Positions 15,820 to 26,558 are shown, counted from the stretch's first letter. The stretch is 64,000 bases of DNA from Halanaerobiales bacterium (GCA_029981855.1 JARRCS010000005.1:1-64000), one strand, 5' to 3'. Notes: a model not told the origin generated them from the letters alone. Made by a program: numbers and translations.

Positions 15820-18033
15820 TCATTGACCTTTCTCATTATTTCCTTCGTCTTCACCACCGTTCAGGAAACTATCTAATTCATCTTCACTGATTAAAACCTC
15901 ACGGGGTTTACTGCCGGCATAAGGACCAACTATCCCGTCTTCCTCCATCATATCAATTAAACGGGCAGCCCTGGAATGGCCGATATGTAAACGTCTCTGA
16001 AGCATAGATATTGAAGCCCTGTATTTGACAACTAATTTAACGGCCTCTTCATAGAGTTCATCCTTTTCATCATTTAGTTCGATCTCAACTTCCTTAATTT
16101 CATCCAGACTAACCTTATATTCAGGATTGGCCTGATTTTTCACAAAATCAACCAGCATATTGATCTCATCATTATCGATAAAGGCGCCTTGAACCCGTAG
16201 AGGTTTTTGCATACCGGCAGGTGCAAATAACATATCACCCTTGCCCAGAAGTTTCTCGGCTCCACCCATATCAAGAATCGTCCTTGAATCTGTCTGAGAA
16301 GAGACGGCAAAAGATATCCTGCTGGGGATGTTCGCCTTAATCAGGCCTGTAATAACATCGACCGAAGGCCTCTGGGTAGCTATCACCAGATGAATTCCGG
16401 CAGCCCTGGCCATCTGAGCCAGACGGCAGATATTATCCTCTACCTCACTGGCCGATACCATCATCAGATCCGCTAATTCATCAATAATAACTACAATATA
16501 GGGTAACTGCTCCTCTGCTGAGGCCTTTTTATTATAAGAAGTTATACCCCGGGTACCGCTGGTAGAAAAAAGTTCATAACGGTTCTCCATCTCATCTATT
16601 ACCAGTTTCAAAACATTGGCAGCTTTCTTCGGGTCGGTTACAACCGGGGCAAAGAGGTGGGGTAATCCCTGATAATTGCTCAGCTCAACCTTTTTCGGAT
16701 CGATCAGGAGTAATTTTACCTCTTCAGGAGTGGCTTTAAAAAGAATACTAGTGATAATGGTATTGATACAGACACTCTTACCTGATCCCGTTGCTCCTGC
16801 TACTAGTAGATGGGGCATCTGAGTTAGATCGGCAACAATTGGTTGTCCATCGATTCCCATTCCTAAAGCTAAAGACAACTTACTCCTGGACTTTTTAAAT
16901 TCCTTGGAAGCCAGGATATCCCTGAGGCGGACCAGGATATTCTGCTGATGAGGAACCTCTACCCCGACAGCTGCCTTACCCGGAATCGGTGCCTCTATCC
17001 TGACATCCGGGGCAGCCAGAGCCAGAGCAATATCATCTGCCAGACTAACTATCCTGCTGACCTTAACCCCTGATGCAGGTTGTAGCTCATACCTGGTAAT
17101 TGTCGGGCCATGATTAACCTTAATTACCCTGGCATTAACACCAAAGCTCTTTAAGGTCTCTTCCAGTACCTCGGATTTATTACCCGGCTTTTTCCTTTTA
17201 TGACTGGAATCCTTTAACAAGTTTAGCCCCGGTAGCCTATAGCTAATTACATCATTACCTTGCTGTTTTTCTTTCTTAATTTTCTTACCCTCTCCTTTCA
17301 CTGCTTCTTTCTCTCCAGGTTCTTTAGTCTCTATCTTGACAGCAGCTACTTCCTCAGAGGGGTAAGCGGCAAAAAGATCCTCTTCATATTCCCCTTCAAT
17401 AACATCTTCTTCAAGTTCTTCCACTATATCACTCTCAAGATTTTCTTGCTTTTTGTGCTTAAATTTTAAATGCAGGCTTTTAATGGGAGAAAGGATAATA
17501 TTTTTTATTTTTTCCAGAATTGACAATAGTAAAATATCAGACCAGAGGAGAATTCCGATTAACATAAAAGCGGCTAAGATTACATATGTACCCGTATAGC
17601 CGAATAATTTTAATAGAAACCAGGTATAGACTCCTCCCAGAAAACCACCGCCCTCTCCCATTAAGGCATATTCTAAGGGGAATTCCGGATAGATATAGGT
17701 ATGGATCAGGGCCATGGAGGTCAGATAGCATAAGATAAAACCTATTAAACGGCTACTAAATTTAAGCCCTTTTAAACGGATTAAAGTCAATCCCCATAAT
17801 AAAAGAAGCAATGGGATTATATAAGAACCTACACCAATTAATAATTGATAGGCTTCAGACAGTTTTCTACCAACAATTCCGGCTGTGGAGGTAAAGAGGG
17901 AGAGAGCACTTAATATGCTCAGGGCAATGAGTAAGATACCAAGTATCTCATTTTTTCTCTTCTCCACCATCTCATTATCTAACCCCCCATCTCTTCCTAT
18001 CTCTTTTTCCTTTTCTACGGAATTTCCGGTCAC
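15820..18033 (-). CDS. ftsK/spoIIIE: DNA translocase FtsK/SpoIIIE
   Basis: A 737-residue DNA pump that clears chromosome ends from closing septa and, in spore formers, packs the chromosome into the forespore. Four or five membrane segments span about 30-175, then an acidic linker to about 250. The RecA-like motor has Walker A GATGSGKS (413-420) and a Walker B at VVIIDELADLMM. A C-terminal gamma winged helix contains LQRRLHIGHSRAARLIDMME. The start is GTG (18031-18033) with AGGAGG 7 bases upstream. Position next to ylzJ and tepA matches spoIIIE of Bacillus. Whether it serves division, sporulation or both cannot be told from sequence. Confidence 0.95.
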   Translation of the reverse strand: MTGNSVEKEKEIGRDGGLDNEMVEKRKNEILGILLIALSILSALSLFTSTAGIVGRKLSEAYQLLIGVGSYIIPLLLLLWGLTLIRLKGLKFSSRLIGFILCYLTSMALIHTYIYPEFPLEYALMGEGGGFLGGVYTWFLLKLFGYTGTYVILAAFMLIGILLWSDILLLSILEKIKNIILSPIKSLHLKFKHKKQENLESDIVEELEEDVIEGEYEEDLFAAYPSEEVAAVKIETKEPGEKEAVKGEGKKIKKEKQQGNDVISYRLPGLNLLKDSSHKRKKPGNKSEVLEETLKSFGVNARVIKVNHGPTITRYELQPASGVKVSRIVSLADDIALALAAPDVRIEAPIPGKAAVGVEVPHQQNILVRLRDILASKEFKKSRSKLSLALGMGIDGQPIVADLTQMPHLLVAGATGSGKSVCINTIITSILFKATPEEVKLLLIDPKKVELSNYQGLPHLFAPVVTDPKKAANVLKLVIDEMENRYELFSTSGTRGITSYNKKASAEEQLPYIVVIIDELADLMMVSASEVEDNICRLAQMARAAGIHLVIATQRPSVDVITGLIKANIPSRISFAVSSQTDSRTILDMGGAEKLLGKGDMLFAPAGMQKPLRVQGAFIDNDEINMLVDFVKNQANPEYKVSLDEIKEVEIELNDEKDELYEEAVKLVVKYRASISMLQRRLHIGHSRAARLIDMMEEDGIVGPYAGSKPREVLISEDELDSFLNGGEDEGNNEKGQ

Positions 18034-18066
18034 TGGAACACCTCCTAATATTTACTTCTACATTAT

Positions 18067-18846
18067 CTATAATAATCCTGCAAGTAAAATAATTATAAGA
18101 CCCAGTGCCCAACAATAATAAGAAAATACTAACAGACTCCCACTTCTCAAGACGTGGAGCAGGTATTTAATAGCCAGGTATCCCGATACAGCTGCCGAAA
18201 TGGTTCCGGCTATAATTAACTCCCAGGTTAAACCGGTTAAACCCACTATCAGAACATCCTTAAGCTGTAATAATCCGGCACCCAGGATAACCGGTATAGC
18301 AATCAAAAAGGAATAGCGGGCTGCCGCATCCCGGTCTAGACCCTGCAGGAGGGAGGCAACTATGGTACTCCCGGAACGGGAGATTCCCGGTATAGCAGCG
18401 AAGCCCTGGGCAACACCTACTATAATCGCATTATAGCCCTTCATCTCATCCAGACCCCTGCTGGCCTTACCCAAACGTTCAGCCAGATAGAGTAAAAACC
18501 CAGTTATTAATAGCATATACCCGACAATCAGAACAGAGGAAAATAATTTTATAATAAAATCCTCAAAGAGGATTCCGATTAGTCCTGTGGGAATAATACC
18601 GATTAAAATAAGTAAACTCAACCGTCTTTTTTCCTTTTTAAATAAGAGGATATCGCGGATATCCTTCCGGAAGATAATCAAAATCGGTATAACCGTACCG
18701 AAATGAAGAAAAACATCAAGGGTCAATTGCTCTGTCTCTATACCGAAGAGGGTTTGTACAATAACCAGATGGCCCGAACTGCTAATCGGTAAAAACTCAG
18801 TTAAACCCTGAATTAGTCCCAGGATAATAACTTTAATCATTTCCAT
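18067..18846 (-). CDS. uppP: Undecaprenyl-diphosphatase UppP (BacA)
   Basis: A 259-residue membrane enzyme that recycles undecaprenyl diphosphate for wall synthesis. The two catalytic blocks are present: QGLTEFLPISSSGH near the N-terminus and PGISRSGSTI in the middle. About eight membrane helices are predicted. I start at the ATG at 18844-18846 because AGGAGG is 10 bases upstream; a 14-residue longer frame has no site. It lies between the Na/Pi cotransporter and ftsK, with 33-38-base gaps. Confidence 0.95.
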   Translation of the reverse strand: MEMIKVIILGLIQGLTEFLPISSSGHLVIVQTLFGIETEQLTLDVFLHFGTVIPILIIFRKDIRDILLFKKEKRRLSLLILIGIIPTGLIGILFEDFIIKLFSSVLIVGYMLLITGFLLYLAERLGKASRGLDEMKGYNAIIVGVAQGFAAIPGISRSGSTIVASLLQGLDRDAAARYSFLIAIPVILGAGLLQLKDVLIVGLTGLTWELIIAGTISAAVSGYLAIKYLLHVLRSGSLLVFSYYCWALGLIIILLAGLL

Positions 18847-18884
18847 AATATAATTCCTCCTGAAATAAATTTGCCTATCACCTA

Positions 18885-19802
18885 TCATAGTTTCTTAGGC
18901 CTTAAAAAACTGACAAAAGTATCAAAGAAAGGTAGAAAGATTAGTATATTAAAGATATTAAACAGGGTATGGGCATTGGCAATCTGTCTTAACAGGTTTT
19001 GACTGGTCAACATTACCAGGTGATTAAATATCCCCAGAAAAGGTAGAATGGCGATAACCCCTATCAGGTTAAAGAGAAAATGCCCCCGGGCAAGAGATTT
19101 TGCCAGCCTGCTACTATTGAAACTTGCTAGAAAGGCGGTGATACAGGTGCCTATATTACTTCCCAGGGCAATAGCTATAGCTGCAGGTAAGGTGATTAAA
19201 TTATTGCGGGCCAAGCTTACCGTAATCCCGGTTACTGCACTACTGCTCTGTATAATTCCAGTAATGATAACACCCAGAAGAATCCCCAAAAGATAATTAT
19301 CTCCGCTAAAGGCAAGTATTTTAGTAATTAGTCCGGAAACGGCAGGATTTTGAAAATAACCGGTCATCATATTCAGGCCAGCAAAAACAACCCCGAAGGA
19401 GGCCAGAGCCAGACCGGCATCTACCAGTTTATTCCTGAGCATAAACCCTATAATCATAAAAAAAAGGCCGCTAATAATTAAATAGGGAAATAAAGCTATA
19501 ACCGGAAAAGAGATGATCTGTACGGTGAAGGTAGTACCAATATTTGCCCCCAGCATAATTCCAATAGCCGGCTTTAACTGAAGGAGACCTGCTTCAATCA
19601 GGCTAATTACTATTATGCTTACCCCGCTACTGCTCTGCAGAATGGCGGTTACAACAACCCCGCTAAAGATACTGAGAAAAATACTATTTGAAAGCCTCTT
19701 TAAGGCCAGTTCAACCTTTGTTGATGCTACCCTACCAAGCCCTCTTTTACTACCTTCTAAACCCAGTAAAAATAAGAAGAGACCGGATAAAAAAATAAGC
19801 AT
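18885..19802 (-). CDS. Na/Pi-cotransporter family protein (PF02690)
   Basis: A 305-residue membrane protein with two copies of the QSSS signature that marks the inverted-repeat core of type II sodium/phosphate cotransporters: AILQSSSGVSII near residue 55 and GIIQSSSAVTGI near 185. LGANIGTT and LGSNIGTC follow the respective repeats. The PhoU-like cytoplasmic tail found in longer bacterial members is absent. AAGGTGATG precedes the ATG. It could carry phosphate or regulate another anion. Confidence 0.85.
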   Translation of the reverse strand: MLIFLSGLFLFLLGLEGSKRGLGRVASTKVELALKRLSNSIFLSIFSGVVVTAILQSSSGVSIIVISLIEAGLLQLKPAIGIMLGANIGTTFTVQIISFPVIALFPYLIISGLFFMIIGFMLRNKLVDAGLALASFGVVFAGLNMMTGYFQNPAVSGLITKILAFSGDNYLLGILLGVIITGIIQSSSAVTGITVSLARNNLITLPAAIAIALGSNIGTCITAFLASFNSSRLAKSLARGHFLFNLIGVIAILPFLGIFNHLVMLTSQNLLRQIANAHTLFNIFNILIFLPFFDTFVSFLRPKKL

Positions 19803-19870
19803 AGTTATATCATCACCTTAAATATAATTGGACTAATAAACCTCAAATAGATAATTCACGAGATGCTATC

Positions 19871-19890
19871 GCAACATCTATTTGTGGTCC
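19871..19890. repeat. Short intergenic element AACATCTATTTGT, copy C
   Basis: GCAACATCTATTTGTGGTCC shares its core with 34783-34803, and more loosely with 10481-10503 and the reverse strand of 28834-28886. It lies in the 145-base gap after ylzJ, which holds no gene. Confidence 0.5.
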
Positions 19891-19947
19891 ATAAATATAA
19901 CTATGCTTAACAACCTTATTTTATCATCTAGAGAGCAATTTTGGCAA

Positions 19948-20172
19948 CTATATCTGCAAACTTGTTTTAATTATTGTACCCGGCATGATATCATCCCTGA
20001 GATAAACTGCTGGATCGGAACTGATAACCCGGGAAACCCTGACCTGCTGGGCATCAATTCTTTCAACCAGCAAGGTAATCCCATCACTGGTTGTTATCTC
20101 TTCATATTCAGGGTTAAAATCGTCCCAGTCAGCAAAAATACACTCGCCGGTATAGAGAGAGTAGTTAATCAT
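19948..20172 (-). CDS. ylzJ: YlzJ-like protein
   Basis: A 74-residue protein starting [14 protein letters not shown] recognise it as YlzJ-like from its opening (h-x-Y-S-x-Y), its DGITLLVE and [14 protein letters not shown] blocks and, above all, its position between tepA and spoIIIE, as in Bacillus. Function unknown. The ATG (20170-20172) overlaps the tepA stop by 8 bases and has GGGGAG upstream, so the two are coupled. An upstream extension of eight codons is open but has no ribosome binding site. Confidence 0.8.
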   Translation of the reverse strand: MINYSLYTGECIFADWDDFNPEYEEITTSDGITLLVERIDAQQVRVSRVISSDPAVYLRDDIMPGTIIKTSLQI

Positions 20173-21022
20173 TATTACTCTCCCCTCTCTCCTCAATTAA
20201 GGAGCGTAATTTCAGCAGGGCCTTGTCCAATCCCCCGACTTCATCAATGATTCCATCATCTACGGCATCTTTTCCGATGAGCACAGTTCCAACATCCCGT
20301 ACCAGTTCCCCGGTCCGAAACATTAACTCGCGGAAACGCTCCTCAGATATCTTAGAGTGTTCTGTTACAAAACGAATAACCCTGTCCTGCATCTTATCCA
20401 GGTATTCATAGGTCTGAGGAACCCCGATAACCATCCCCGTTAATCTGATGGGATGTACCGTCATACTGGCTGTGGCAACGATAAAGGAATAATTTGTGGC
20501 AACAGCAATCGGTACACCAATACTATGGCCACCCCCTAAAACTAAAGAAACGGTAGGCTTATTCATACTACTGATCATCTCAGAGATAGCCAAACCGGCC
20601 TCAATATCCCCGCCGACCGTATTTAAAATAATTAATAAACCCTTAATTTTAGGGTTTTCCTCTACTGCCACCAGCTGGGGAATAACATGCTCATATTTGG
20701 TAGTTTTGTTCTTGGGAGGCAGGATAAGATGGCCCTCTATCTGACCGACAATCGGAATGATGTGGATATCACTCTGTACATCAGTAGGTGGATTATTCTC
20801 ACCCAGCTGTTTTAAAGCCTTAAGATTTGTTGGTTCCAGATTTTTCTCCGGTTGCCCTGGTTTCTGTCCCGGCTGATTGGGAGAATAGCCTGGTGCCGGT
20901 GGTTCATCCGGTCTTGCCGGTCCGGTTGGGCCTGGATTCGTTCCTGGGGTGGGAGTAGCAGGTGCAGCTGGATCTATTGTTGGTGTTCTGGGGTTTCTGG
21001 GATTATCATCATTATTAAACAT
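20165..21022 (-). CDS. tepA: TepA-like ClpP-family serine protease
   Basis: A 285-residue protein of the ClpP/crotonase fold. Residues 1-65 are a Pro/Gly-rich, low-complexity extension, longer than in Bacillus TepA. The protease domain has the nucleophile Ser167 in GGGHSIGVP, a candidate catalytic His190 in MTVHPIR and the oxyanion/handle region [14 protein letters not shown]. Bacillus TepA was described as a translocation-enhancing protein and has been linked to germination protein turnover. It probably acts in the cytosol, since no signal peptide is visible. It lies between the pyr operon and ylzJ. GGGAGTGAT precedes the ATG. Confidence 0.88.
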   Translation of the reverse strand: MFNNDDNPRNPRTPTIDPAAPATPTPGTNPGPTGPARPDEPPAPGYSPNQPGQKPGQPEKNLEPTNLKALKQLGENNPPTDVQSDIHIIPIVGQIEGHLILPPKNKTTKYEHVIPQLVAVEENPKIKGLLIILNTVGGDIEAGLAISEMISSMNKPTVSLVLGGGHSIGVPIAVATNYSFIVATASMTVHPIRLTGMVIGVPQTYEYLDKMQDRVIRFVTEHSKISEERFRELMFRTGELVRDVGTVLIGKDAVDDGIIDEVGGLDKALLKLRSLIEERGESNND

Positions 21023-21096
21023 TTATATCACTCCCTGAATTATCTTTCAAGGAATAGTATTAACAACCGGCAGGGATAATATGTATACAAATCGAC

Positions 21097-21666
21097 TTAT
21101 CTACTTCCCGGTTTGGTAAAGGGAATACCCTTTTTACATAAAGGGCAATCATCTGCCGGATAAGACTCAATATTTAAAGTCAGCAGGGGCTTAAAGGGGT
21201 AATTAAAAGAAGCCTTTCCCCCACTCCGATCAATAATTGAGCTAATGCCGATAACATTTATCCTCTCCTCTTCCAGAAGATTGATTACCTCCTGCACCGA
21301 ACCACCGGTGGTAACAACATCTTCAACAATTAATACCCTTTCAGCTGGATTTAGCTTAAAATTTCGTCTTAATGTCATCCTCCCTTCTCTCCGTTCGGCA
21401 AAGATTGCCCTACATCCCAGGGCCTGCCCTACTGCATATGAAACAACAATACCCCCGATGGCAGGTCCTATAACAACATCTATCTTCTGATCACTCCAGA
21501 GTCTGGCAATCCCCTCTGCCAGTTCACTGGCATAACTGGGGTACTGTAATACCTGAGCACACTGTAAATACTTACCTGCATGCCTGCCGGAACTCAGTAA
21601 AAAATGCCCATCCTGCAATACCCCTGTTTCTTTTAGTATCTCGATTATTCTTTCTCTTTTAAGCAT
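21097..21666 (-). CDS. pyrE: Orotate phosphoribosyltransferase
   Basis: A 189-residue enzyme that joins orotate to PRPP to make OMP, the fifth step of UMP synthesis. The PRPP-binding loop is VLIVEDVVTTGGSV, preceded by AIFAERREGRMTLRR (the catalytic flexible loop). The C-terminus carries a CPLCKKG motif, as in the longer PyrE group. Start ATG 21664-21666 was chosen for AGGAGG eight bases upstream. It is the last gene of the pyr operon. Confidence 0.95.
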   Translation of the reverse strand: MLKRERIIEILKETGVLQDGHFLLSSGRHAGKYLQCAQVLQYPSYASELAEGIARLWSDQKIDVVIGPAIGGIVVSYAVGQALGCRAIFAERREGRMTLRRNFKLNPAERVLIVEDVVTTGGSVQEVINLLEEERINVIGISSIIDRSGGKASFNYPFKPLLTLNIESYPADDCPLCKKGIPFTKPGSR

Positions 21667-21680
21667 CTCATTAACCTCCT

Positions 21681-22595
21681 TCATAATGCCTGTCCTATTA
21701 AATCCTTTATCCTTTTTATCTCCTTTTCTATCATATATTCTTTAATCTCTTCGATTATTCTAGCTACGGCCCCTGGATCAATTAGGGTGGCTGTACCTAC
21801 GGCTACCGCACTGGCGCCAGCCAGGATAAACTCAATGGCATCCCGACCGGTCATGATTCCCCCCATACCGATAATCGGTATTTTTACCCTGCTGGCAACC
21901 TGATAGACCATTCTTAAAGCCACTGGTTTTATTGCCGGACCGGATAAACCACCAAAGGTATTTCCCAGTAAAGGACGTTTATCGTCTATATCAATAGCCA
22001 TGGCCAGCAGGGTATTAATCAAGGAAATTATATCCGCACCTCCAGCTACAGCTGCTTCAGCCATCTCCACGATATCGGTAACATTTGGTGTTAATTTAAT
22101 AATCACCGGCCCCGGATAATTTTCTTTAACCCTATAGGCAACTCTGTAGACAAGTTCACTATCCGTACCGAAAGCCATCCCTCCACCTGCCAGATTAGGA
22201 CAGGAGACATTTACCTCAAGTCCTGCAATCTGAGGATAGGGGGCCAGTTTTTCAGCCAGAAAAGCAAAATCATCTAAGGAATGACCCGAGATATTTACCA
22301 AAACAGGGACATTTAATTTCCCGATGACACTTAATTTTGTGGCAAGAAATTCCTCCAGGCCCGGATTCTCCAGACCGATTGAGTTTAATATGCCGGCCGG
22401 TGTTTCGGTAATACGCGGGGCAGGATTTCCCACTGACGGTTTGATAGTTAAACCCTTTACGGTAATTGCGCCCGGGATATCAGGATCCAGATATTCCTTA
22501 AGCTCTTCTCCGTACCCGCAGGTTCCTGAAGCGGTAATCACCGGGTTCTTTAACTTTAGGGAGGCAAGTCTGGTAGTCAAATCCAGCTCAATCAT
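21681..22595 (-). CDS. pyrD: Dihydroorotate dehydrogenase B, catalytic subunit
   Basis: A 304-residue FMN flavoprotein of class 1B that oxidises dihydroorotate to orotate and passes electrons through PyrK to NAD. The catalytic cysteine sits in EVNVSCPNLAGGG. The FMN phosphate site is IGMGGIMTGRDAIEFILAGA. The chosen ATG (22593-22595) overlaps the pyrK stop by 8 bases and has GAGGAGGTGG upstream; a longer open frame upstream runs inside pyrK. Pairing with pyrK confirms the 1B class. Confidence 0.95.
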   Translation of the reverse strand: MIELDLTTRLASLKLKNPVITASGTCGYGEELKEYLDPDIPGAITVKGLTIKPSVGNPAPRITETPAGILNSIGLENPGLEEFLATKLSVIGKLNVPVLVNISGHSLDDFAFLAEKLAPYPQIAGLEVNVSCPNLAGGGMAFGTDSELVYRVAYRVKENYPGPVIIKLTPNVTDIVEMAEAAVAGGADIISLINTLLAMAIDIDDKRPLLGNTFGGLSGPAIKPVALRMVYQVASRVKIPIIGMGGIMTGRDAIEFILAGASAVAVGTATLIDPGAVARIIEEIKEYMIEKEIKRIKDLIGQAL

Positions 22596-23352
22596 CAAAG
22601 ACCACCTCCTCAAGGGAAAAAACCGGACCTTCCTTACAGACCCTCTGATTACCTTTATTTGTTTTATGGACACAGGAAAGACAGACACCTATCCCGCAGG
22701 CCATTCTCTCCTCCAGAGAAACCTGACCCGGAATCCCTTTTTTTTGGGCTATTACCTGAACCTCCCTGAGCATGGCTTCAGGGCCACAGGCAAATAAATA
22801 GTCCGGCTGAGTGTTATCTTTCTGCCAGAGATCGACTACCGTTCCCTGGAAACCGGCACTTCCATCCATGGTAGCAACTGCAAATTCTATATCTGCTTGC
22901 CTGAACCGGGCTATAAAATACTCCATCTCTTCCTTATTTTTACCGCCGATTAAAACTTTAAGCAGATTTTGCTTTGCCAGCCTCTTAGCCAGGAAATATA
23001 GAGGAGCGATACCCATACCACCACCAATAATCAGAATTTTCCGGGAGACAAAATCCAACTTAAAACCTTGACCCAGCGGTCCAAGAAGATCCAGCTTATC
23101 ACCGGTTTTATAATCTGTAAGAATCCTAGTTCCCTTACCCACCACCCGGTAGAGTAGATAAATATCTTTCTCATCACTAAGATCATGGATGCTGAAGGGA
23201 CGCCTAAGTAAGGGGTCAAAACTTAAATTATCTCTACCTATCTTCAGATGAACAAACTGACCCGGAAAAATAGAATCAGTAAGCTCAAGTGCTCTTATCT
23301 TAAGGAGATAGTAGTCATTACCAACCCGCTGATTGCTTTTCACTTCAACCAT
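22588..23352 (-). CDS. pyrK: Dihydroorotate dehydrogenase B, electron-transfer subunit
   Basis: A subunit of about 254 residues with an N-terminal FAD domain (PLLRRPFSIHDL), a central NAD domain (LIIGGGMGIAPLYFLAKRL) and a C-terminal [2Fe-2S] cluster with four cysteines in CGIGVCLSC...C. It links PyrD to NAD. I prefer the ATG at 23350-23352, 7 bases after GGTGAT; a start five codons earlier is also possible. Confidence 0.93.
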   Translation of the reverse strand: MVEVKSNQRVGNDYYLLKIRALELTDSIFPGQFVHLKIGRDNLSFDPLLRRPFSIHDLSDEKDIYLLYRVVGKGTRILTDYKTGDKLDLLGPLGQGFKLDFVSRKILIIGGGMGIAPLYFLAKRLAKQNLLKVLIGGKNKEEMEYFIARFRQADIEFAVATMDGSAGFQGTVVDLWQKDNTQPDYLFACGPEAMLREVQVIAQKKGIPGQVSLEERMACGIGVCLSCVHKTNKGNQRVCKEGPVFSLEEVVFDD

Positions 23353-23439
23353 CAATCCGATCACCATCCTTTTCCTTAAAACATTAATATAAATCCTTAA
23401 TGTAATCTAATGGGAGTGCCACGTGGTAAAACCATCCAT

Positions 23440-24351
23440 CTATTTGTAAGATAATACCTCGTTAATCTCATCCCTCATCTTAACTGCAGCTGTCCTGGCA
23501 GCCAGGGCATATTCCTCTTCCGGAAATTGCAGGTCCCGGTAGGCAAAAATTATACCTCTAGCTGAATTAACCAGGGCCCCGGTTCCGTCAGCGTTAAACC
23601 CGTAAACAACATCACCGGGCTTACCACCCTGAACCCCGTAACCCGGAATCAGAAAAAAACAGTAAGGTAGTTGTTCTCTGAGTAAGTGTAATTCTTTGGG
23701 GTATGTTGCTCCTACTACCGCCCCCAGGTTGGAGAAGCCATTTTCTCCCCTGATACTACTTCCCCACTTATTAATTAAATCCCCGACAGCCTGAAATACC
23801 CTCCTGCCGTCTTCCAATCTAAGATCCTGTATTTCCGCTGCAGTTGAATTGGAAGTCCTTAGCAGGGCGAAGGCCCCTTTGGCCGGATCTTTAATAAAAG
23901 GCTTGATACCATCGAAACCGAGGTAGGGGTTGATGGTTATGGCATCAGCTGTAGAAAGTTCTTGCTGCCCTTCAAAACCTAGATAAGCCCTGGCATAGGC
24001 CTGGGCCGTTGAGCCGATGTCATTCCTCTTGGCATCCAGAATAACCAAGAGCCCCTTCTTACGGGCGTATTTTATCGTTTCCCGTAAGGCGGTAATCCCG
24101 TGGCTCCCGATTAATTCATAGAAGGCAATCTGCGGTTTAACGGCTACAGTAATATCGGCCACCTGATCGATTATCTTTTTGTTGAAGGTCAGGATAGCCT
24201 TTCCCCAGGCCTCTGAATGATCCATCGCCTCTTTTAAGGCCTGATCAATTAAAAATGAAGGTACAAGATCAGGATGGGGGTCAAGGCCAACACATATATG
24301 ACTCTCTTTTCTTCTGATTTCATCTATTAACCGGTCAATAAATAATTTCAC
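23440..24351 (-). CDS. pyrF: Orotidine-5'-phosphate decarboxylase (long type)
   Basis: A 303-residue enzyme that decarboxylates OMP to UMP. It belongs to the long (about 270-310) PyrF group. The catalytic Lys-Asp array is in VILDAKRNDIGSTA, and phosphate-binding residues lie near PGYGVQGGKPGD. The start is GTG (24349-24351) with GGGGTGG five bases upstream; it overlaps the end of pyrC by 17 bases. The 87-base gap after it precedes pyrK and carries a weak version of the CATCTATTTGT element. Confidence 0.94.
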   Translation of the reverse strand: MKLFIDRLIDEIRRKESHICVGLDPHPDLVPSFLIDQALKEAMDHSEAWGKAILTFNKKIIDQVADITVAVKPQIAFYELIGSHGITALRETIKYARKKGLLVILDAKRNDIGSTAQAYARAYLGFEGQQELSTADAITINPYLGFDGIKPFIKDPAKGAFALLRTSNSTAAEIQDLRLEDGRRVFQAVGDLINKWGSSIRGENGFSNLGAVVGATYPKELHLLREQLPYCFFLIPGYGVQGGKPGDVVYGFNADGTGALVNSARGIIFAYRDLQFPEEEYALAARTAAVKMRDEINEVLSYK

Positions 24352-25633
24352 TTTGACCACCCCGGTCATCATAGACTATCTTTCCCTCAACCATTGTTAA
24401 AATTACCTTTCCTCTTAATTTCCAGCCGACAAAGGGCGTATTTTTACCCTTTGATTTAAAGGCGGCAGGTTCTACCTCCCACTCTCTGGCCGGGTCGAAA
24501 CAGGTCAGATCTGCCCTGGCCCCCTCTTTTATTCCCTCAGCATCCAGTCCAAGGATCCGGGCCGGGTTAGCCACCATCAACTTCACCAGATCCCGCCAGC
24601 CGATTAACCCCTGCCGGATCAGCCGGTCATGAATCAGAGCTACAGCAGTCTCCAACCCTGAAATACCACTGGCAGCGTAATCATACTCACCCAGTTTATC
24701 CTCAAAGGTATGTGGTGCATGGTCGGTGGCGATGACATCAATAAGGCCTTCCTTGAGACCCTGCTTTAATTTATCAACATCTTCCTGACTACGCAGTGGT
24801 GGGTTTACTTTGGTATCGGGGTTATAACCCTTGACGGCCTCATCGGTGAGAATTAAATGATGGGGTGTAACTTCAGCCGTAATCTTTAGCCCCTTTTCCC
24901 TGGCCCTGGCAACCAGTTCAAGCCCTCTAGCAGTACTCAAGTGGGCTATATGGAGTCTGGCACCCGTCAGTTCTGCCAGCAAGATATCTCTGGCAATCAT
25001 CACCTCTTCTGCTACGGCTGGTACAGGTTTTAGTCCCAGGATGGTTGAATAATATCCTTCATTCATCACCCCATCTCCCGCTAAATTCAGGTCTTCACAG
25101 TGATCAATGATCGTCAGGCCGAAGCTTACGGCATATTCCATCGCCCTTCTCATAATCTCACTGTTCATCACCGGATTACCATCATCTGATAAGGCTGTTA
25201 CCCCGGACCTGGCCAGAAAACCTATCTCGGCAAGCCTTTCCCCCTGGCAGTCTTTAGTTATGCTACCGACGGGGATTACTTTGACAACGCCTGCTTCAGC
25301 CTTTGCTTTAATATATTCAATTGTAGCCGGGTTATCAGCAACTGGGTCAGTATTGGCCATACAGGCAATAGTAGTAAAACCACCTGCTGCTGCAGCCTCA
25401 CATCCGGTTTTGATTGTTTCTTTTTCTTCAAAACCGGGTTCCCTCAGATGGGTATGCATATCGATTAAACCGGGTAGAAGAATTGTCTCTTTAAGATCGA
25501 TAACCTCACAGTTGTTTTCCCGTATTTCTCTCTTTATCTTTCTTATCTTGGAATCTTCGATTAAAAGATCATATTTGCCCTCAAGCTGATTGATAGGATC
25601 GATGACCAGGGCATTCTTAATTAAGGTCTTCAT
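24335..25633 (-). CDS. pyrC: Dihydroorotase
   Basis: A 432-residue zinc amidohydrolase of the long (class I) type that closes carbamoyl aspartate to dihydroorotate. Metal ligands appear in [10 protein letters not shown], the DHCED histidine, HIAHLST and IATDHAPH. The start ATG overlaps the pyrB stop by 17 bases, with GGAGGG nine bases upstream. It probably forms a complex or coupled pair with PyrB. Confidence 0.95.
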   Translation of the reverse strand: MKTLIKNALVIDPINQLEGKYDLLIEDSKIRKIKREIRENNCEVIDLKETILLPGLIDMHTHLREPGFEEKETIKTGCEAAAAGGFTTIACMANTDPVADNPATIEYIKAKAEAGVVKVIPVGSITKDCQGERLAEIGFLARSGVTALSDDGNPVMNSEIMRRAMEYAVSFGLTIIDHCEDLNLAGDGVMNEGYYSTILGLKPVPAVAEEVMIARDILLAELTGARLHIAHLSTARGLELVARAREKGLKITAEVTPHHLILTDEAVKGYNPDTKVNPPLRSQEDVDKLKQGLKEGLIDVIATDHAPHTFEDKLGEYDYAASGISGLETAVALIHDRLIRQGLIGWRDLVKLMVANPARILGLDAEGIKEGARADLTCFDPAREWEVEPAAFKSKGKNTPFVGWKLRGKVILTMVEGKIVYDDRGGQSEIIY

Positions 25634-26558
25634 CTTTGAGATCCCTCCCTGCTAATAGATAGAGCAAAGCCATCCTGATAGCTACCCCGTTGGTTACCTG
25701 TTCGGTAATAACCGATTGATCCCCATCGGCAACAGAACTCTCAATTTCAATTCCCCGGTTCATGGGGCCAGGGTGCATGATTAATACATCCTTAGATAAC
25801 CCGGATAATCTCTCATCATTTATACCGTAAAACTGCCTGTATTCCCTGATAGAGGGAAATAGCCCCTTAGCCTGGCGTTCAAGTTGAATCCTGAGGATAT
25901 TTACCACATCAACCCCTACTAAAGCCTTATCCAGGTCTGTAAAGACTTTTACTCCCATTTTGGAAATCTCTTTTGGGATCAGTGTTGCCGGTCCGGTTAC
26001 TCTAACCTCTGCACCCAGTTTAGTCAACCCCCAGATATTGGAACGGGCTACCCGGCTATGAGCTATATCCCCTACAATTAGCACCTTTAACCCCTGAATC
26101 TTTCCCAGTTTTTCCTTAATGGTATACATATCAAGTAAAGCCTGGGTAGGATGGGCATGGGCACCATCACCGGCATTAAGTACACTCGCTTTAATCTTTC
26201 TGGCTAAAAACTCGGCAGCACCGGCAGCACTATGCCTGATAACCACAACATCCGCCCCCATAACCTCCAGCGTTCTGGCCGTGTCTAACAGGGTCTCCCC
26301 CTTGGCAACACTACTGGTAGATTTTGAGATACTCATTACATCCGCACTCAGTCTTTTAGCAGCCAGGTCAAAGGAAGATTTCGTTCTGGTGCTGGGTTCA
26401 AAGAACAAATTGACGATGGTCTTTCCTCTTAAGGTAGGAACCTTTTTAACACTACGGGTAAAGATCTCCTTCATGGCTTTAGCGGTTTCCAGTATCTCAT
26501 AGATTTCGTCTGCCTCTACATTATACAGACCAAGAAAATCCTTCCTTTTCAAACTCAA
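25617..26558 (-). CDS. pyrB: Aspartate carbamoyltransferase, catalytic chain
   Basis: A 313-residue enzyme that joins carbamoyl phosphate to aspartate. The carbamoyl-phosphate loop [18 protein letters not shown] is at about 54, with [12 protein letters not shown] near 138 and [12 protein letters not shown] near 267. The start is TTG (26556-26558) with GGGGGG six bases upstream. No regulatory PyrI chain follows. It is the first structural gene after two tandem attenuators. Confidence 0.95.
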   Translation of the reverse strand: MSLKRKDFLGLYNVEADEIYEILETAKAMKEIFTRSVKKVPTLRGKTIVNLFFEPSTRTKSSFDLAAKRLSADVMSISKSTSSVAKGETLLDTARTLEVMGADVVVIRHSAAGAAEFLARKIKASVLNAGDGAHAHPTQALLDMYTIKEKLGKIQGLKVLIVGDIAHSRVARSNIWGLTKLGAEVRVTGPATLIPKEISKMGVKVFTDLDKALVGVDVVNILRIQLERQAKGLFPSIREYRQFYGINDERLSGLSKDVLIMHPGPMNRGIEIESSVADGDQSVITEQVTNGVAIRMALLYLLAGRDLKDEDLN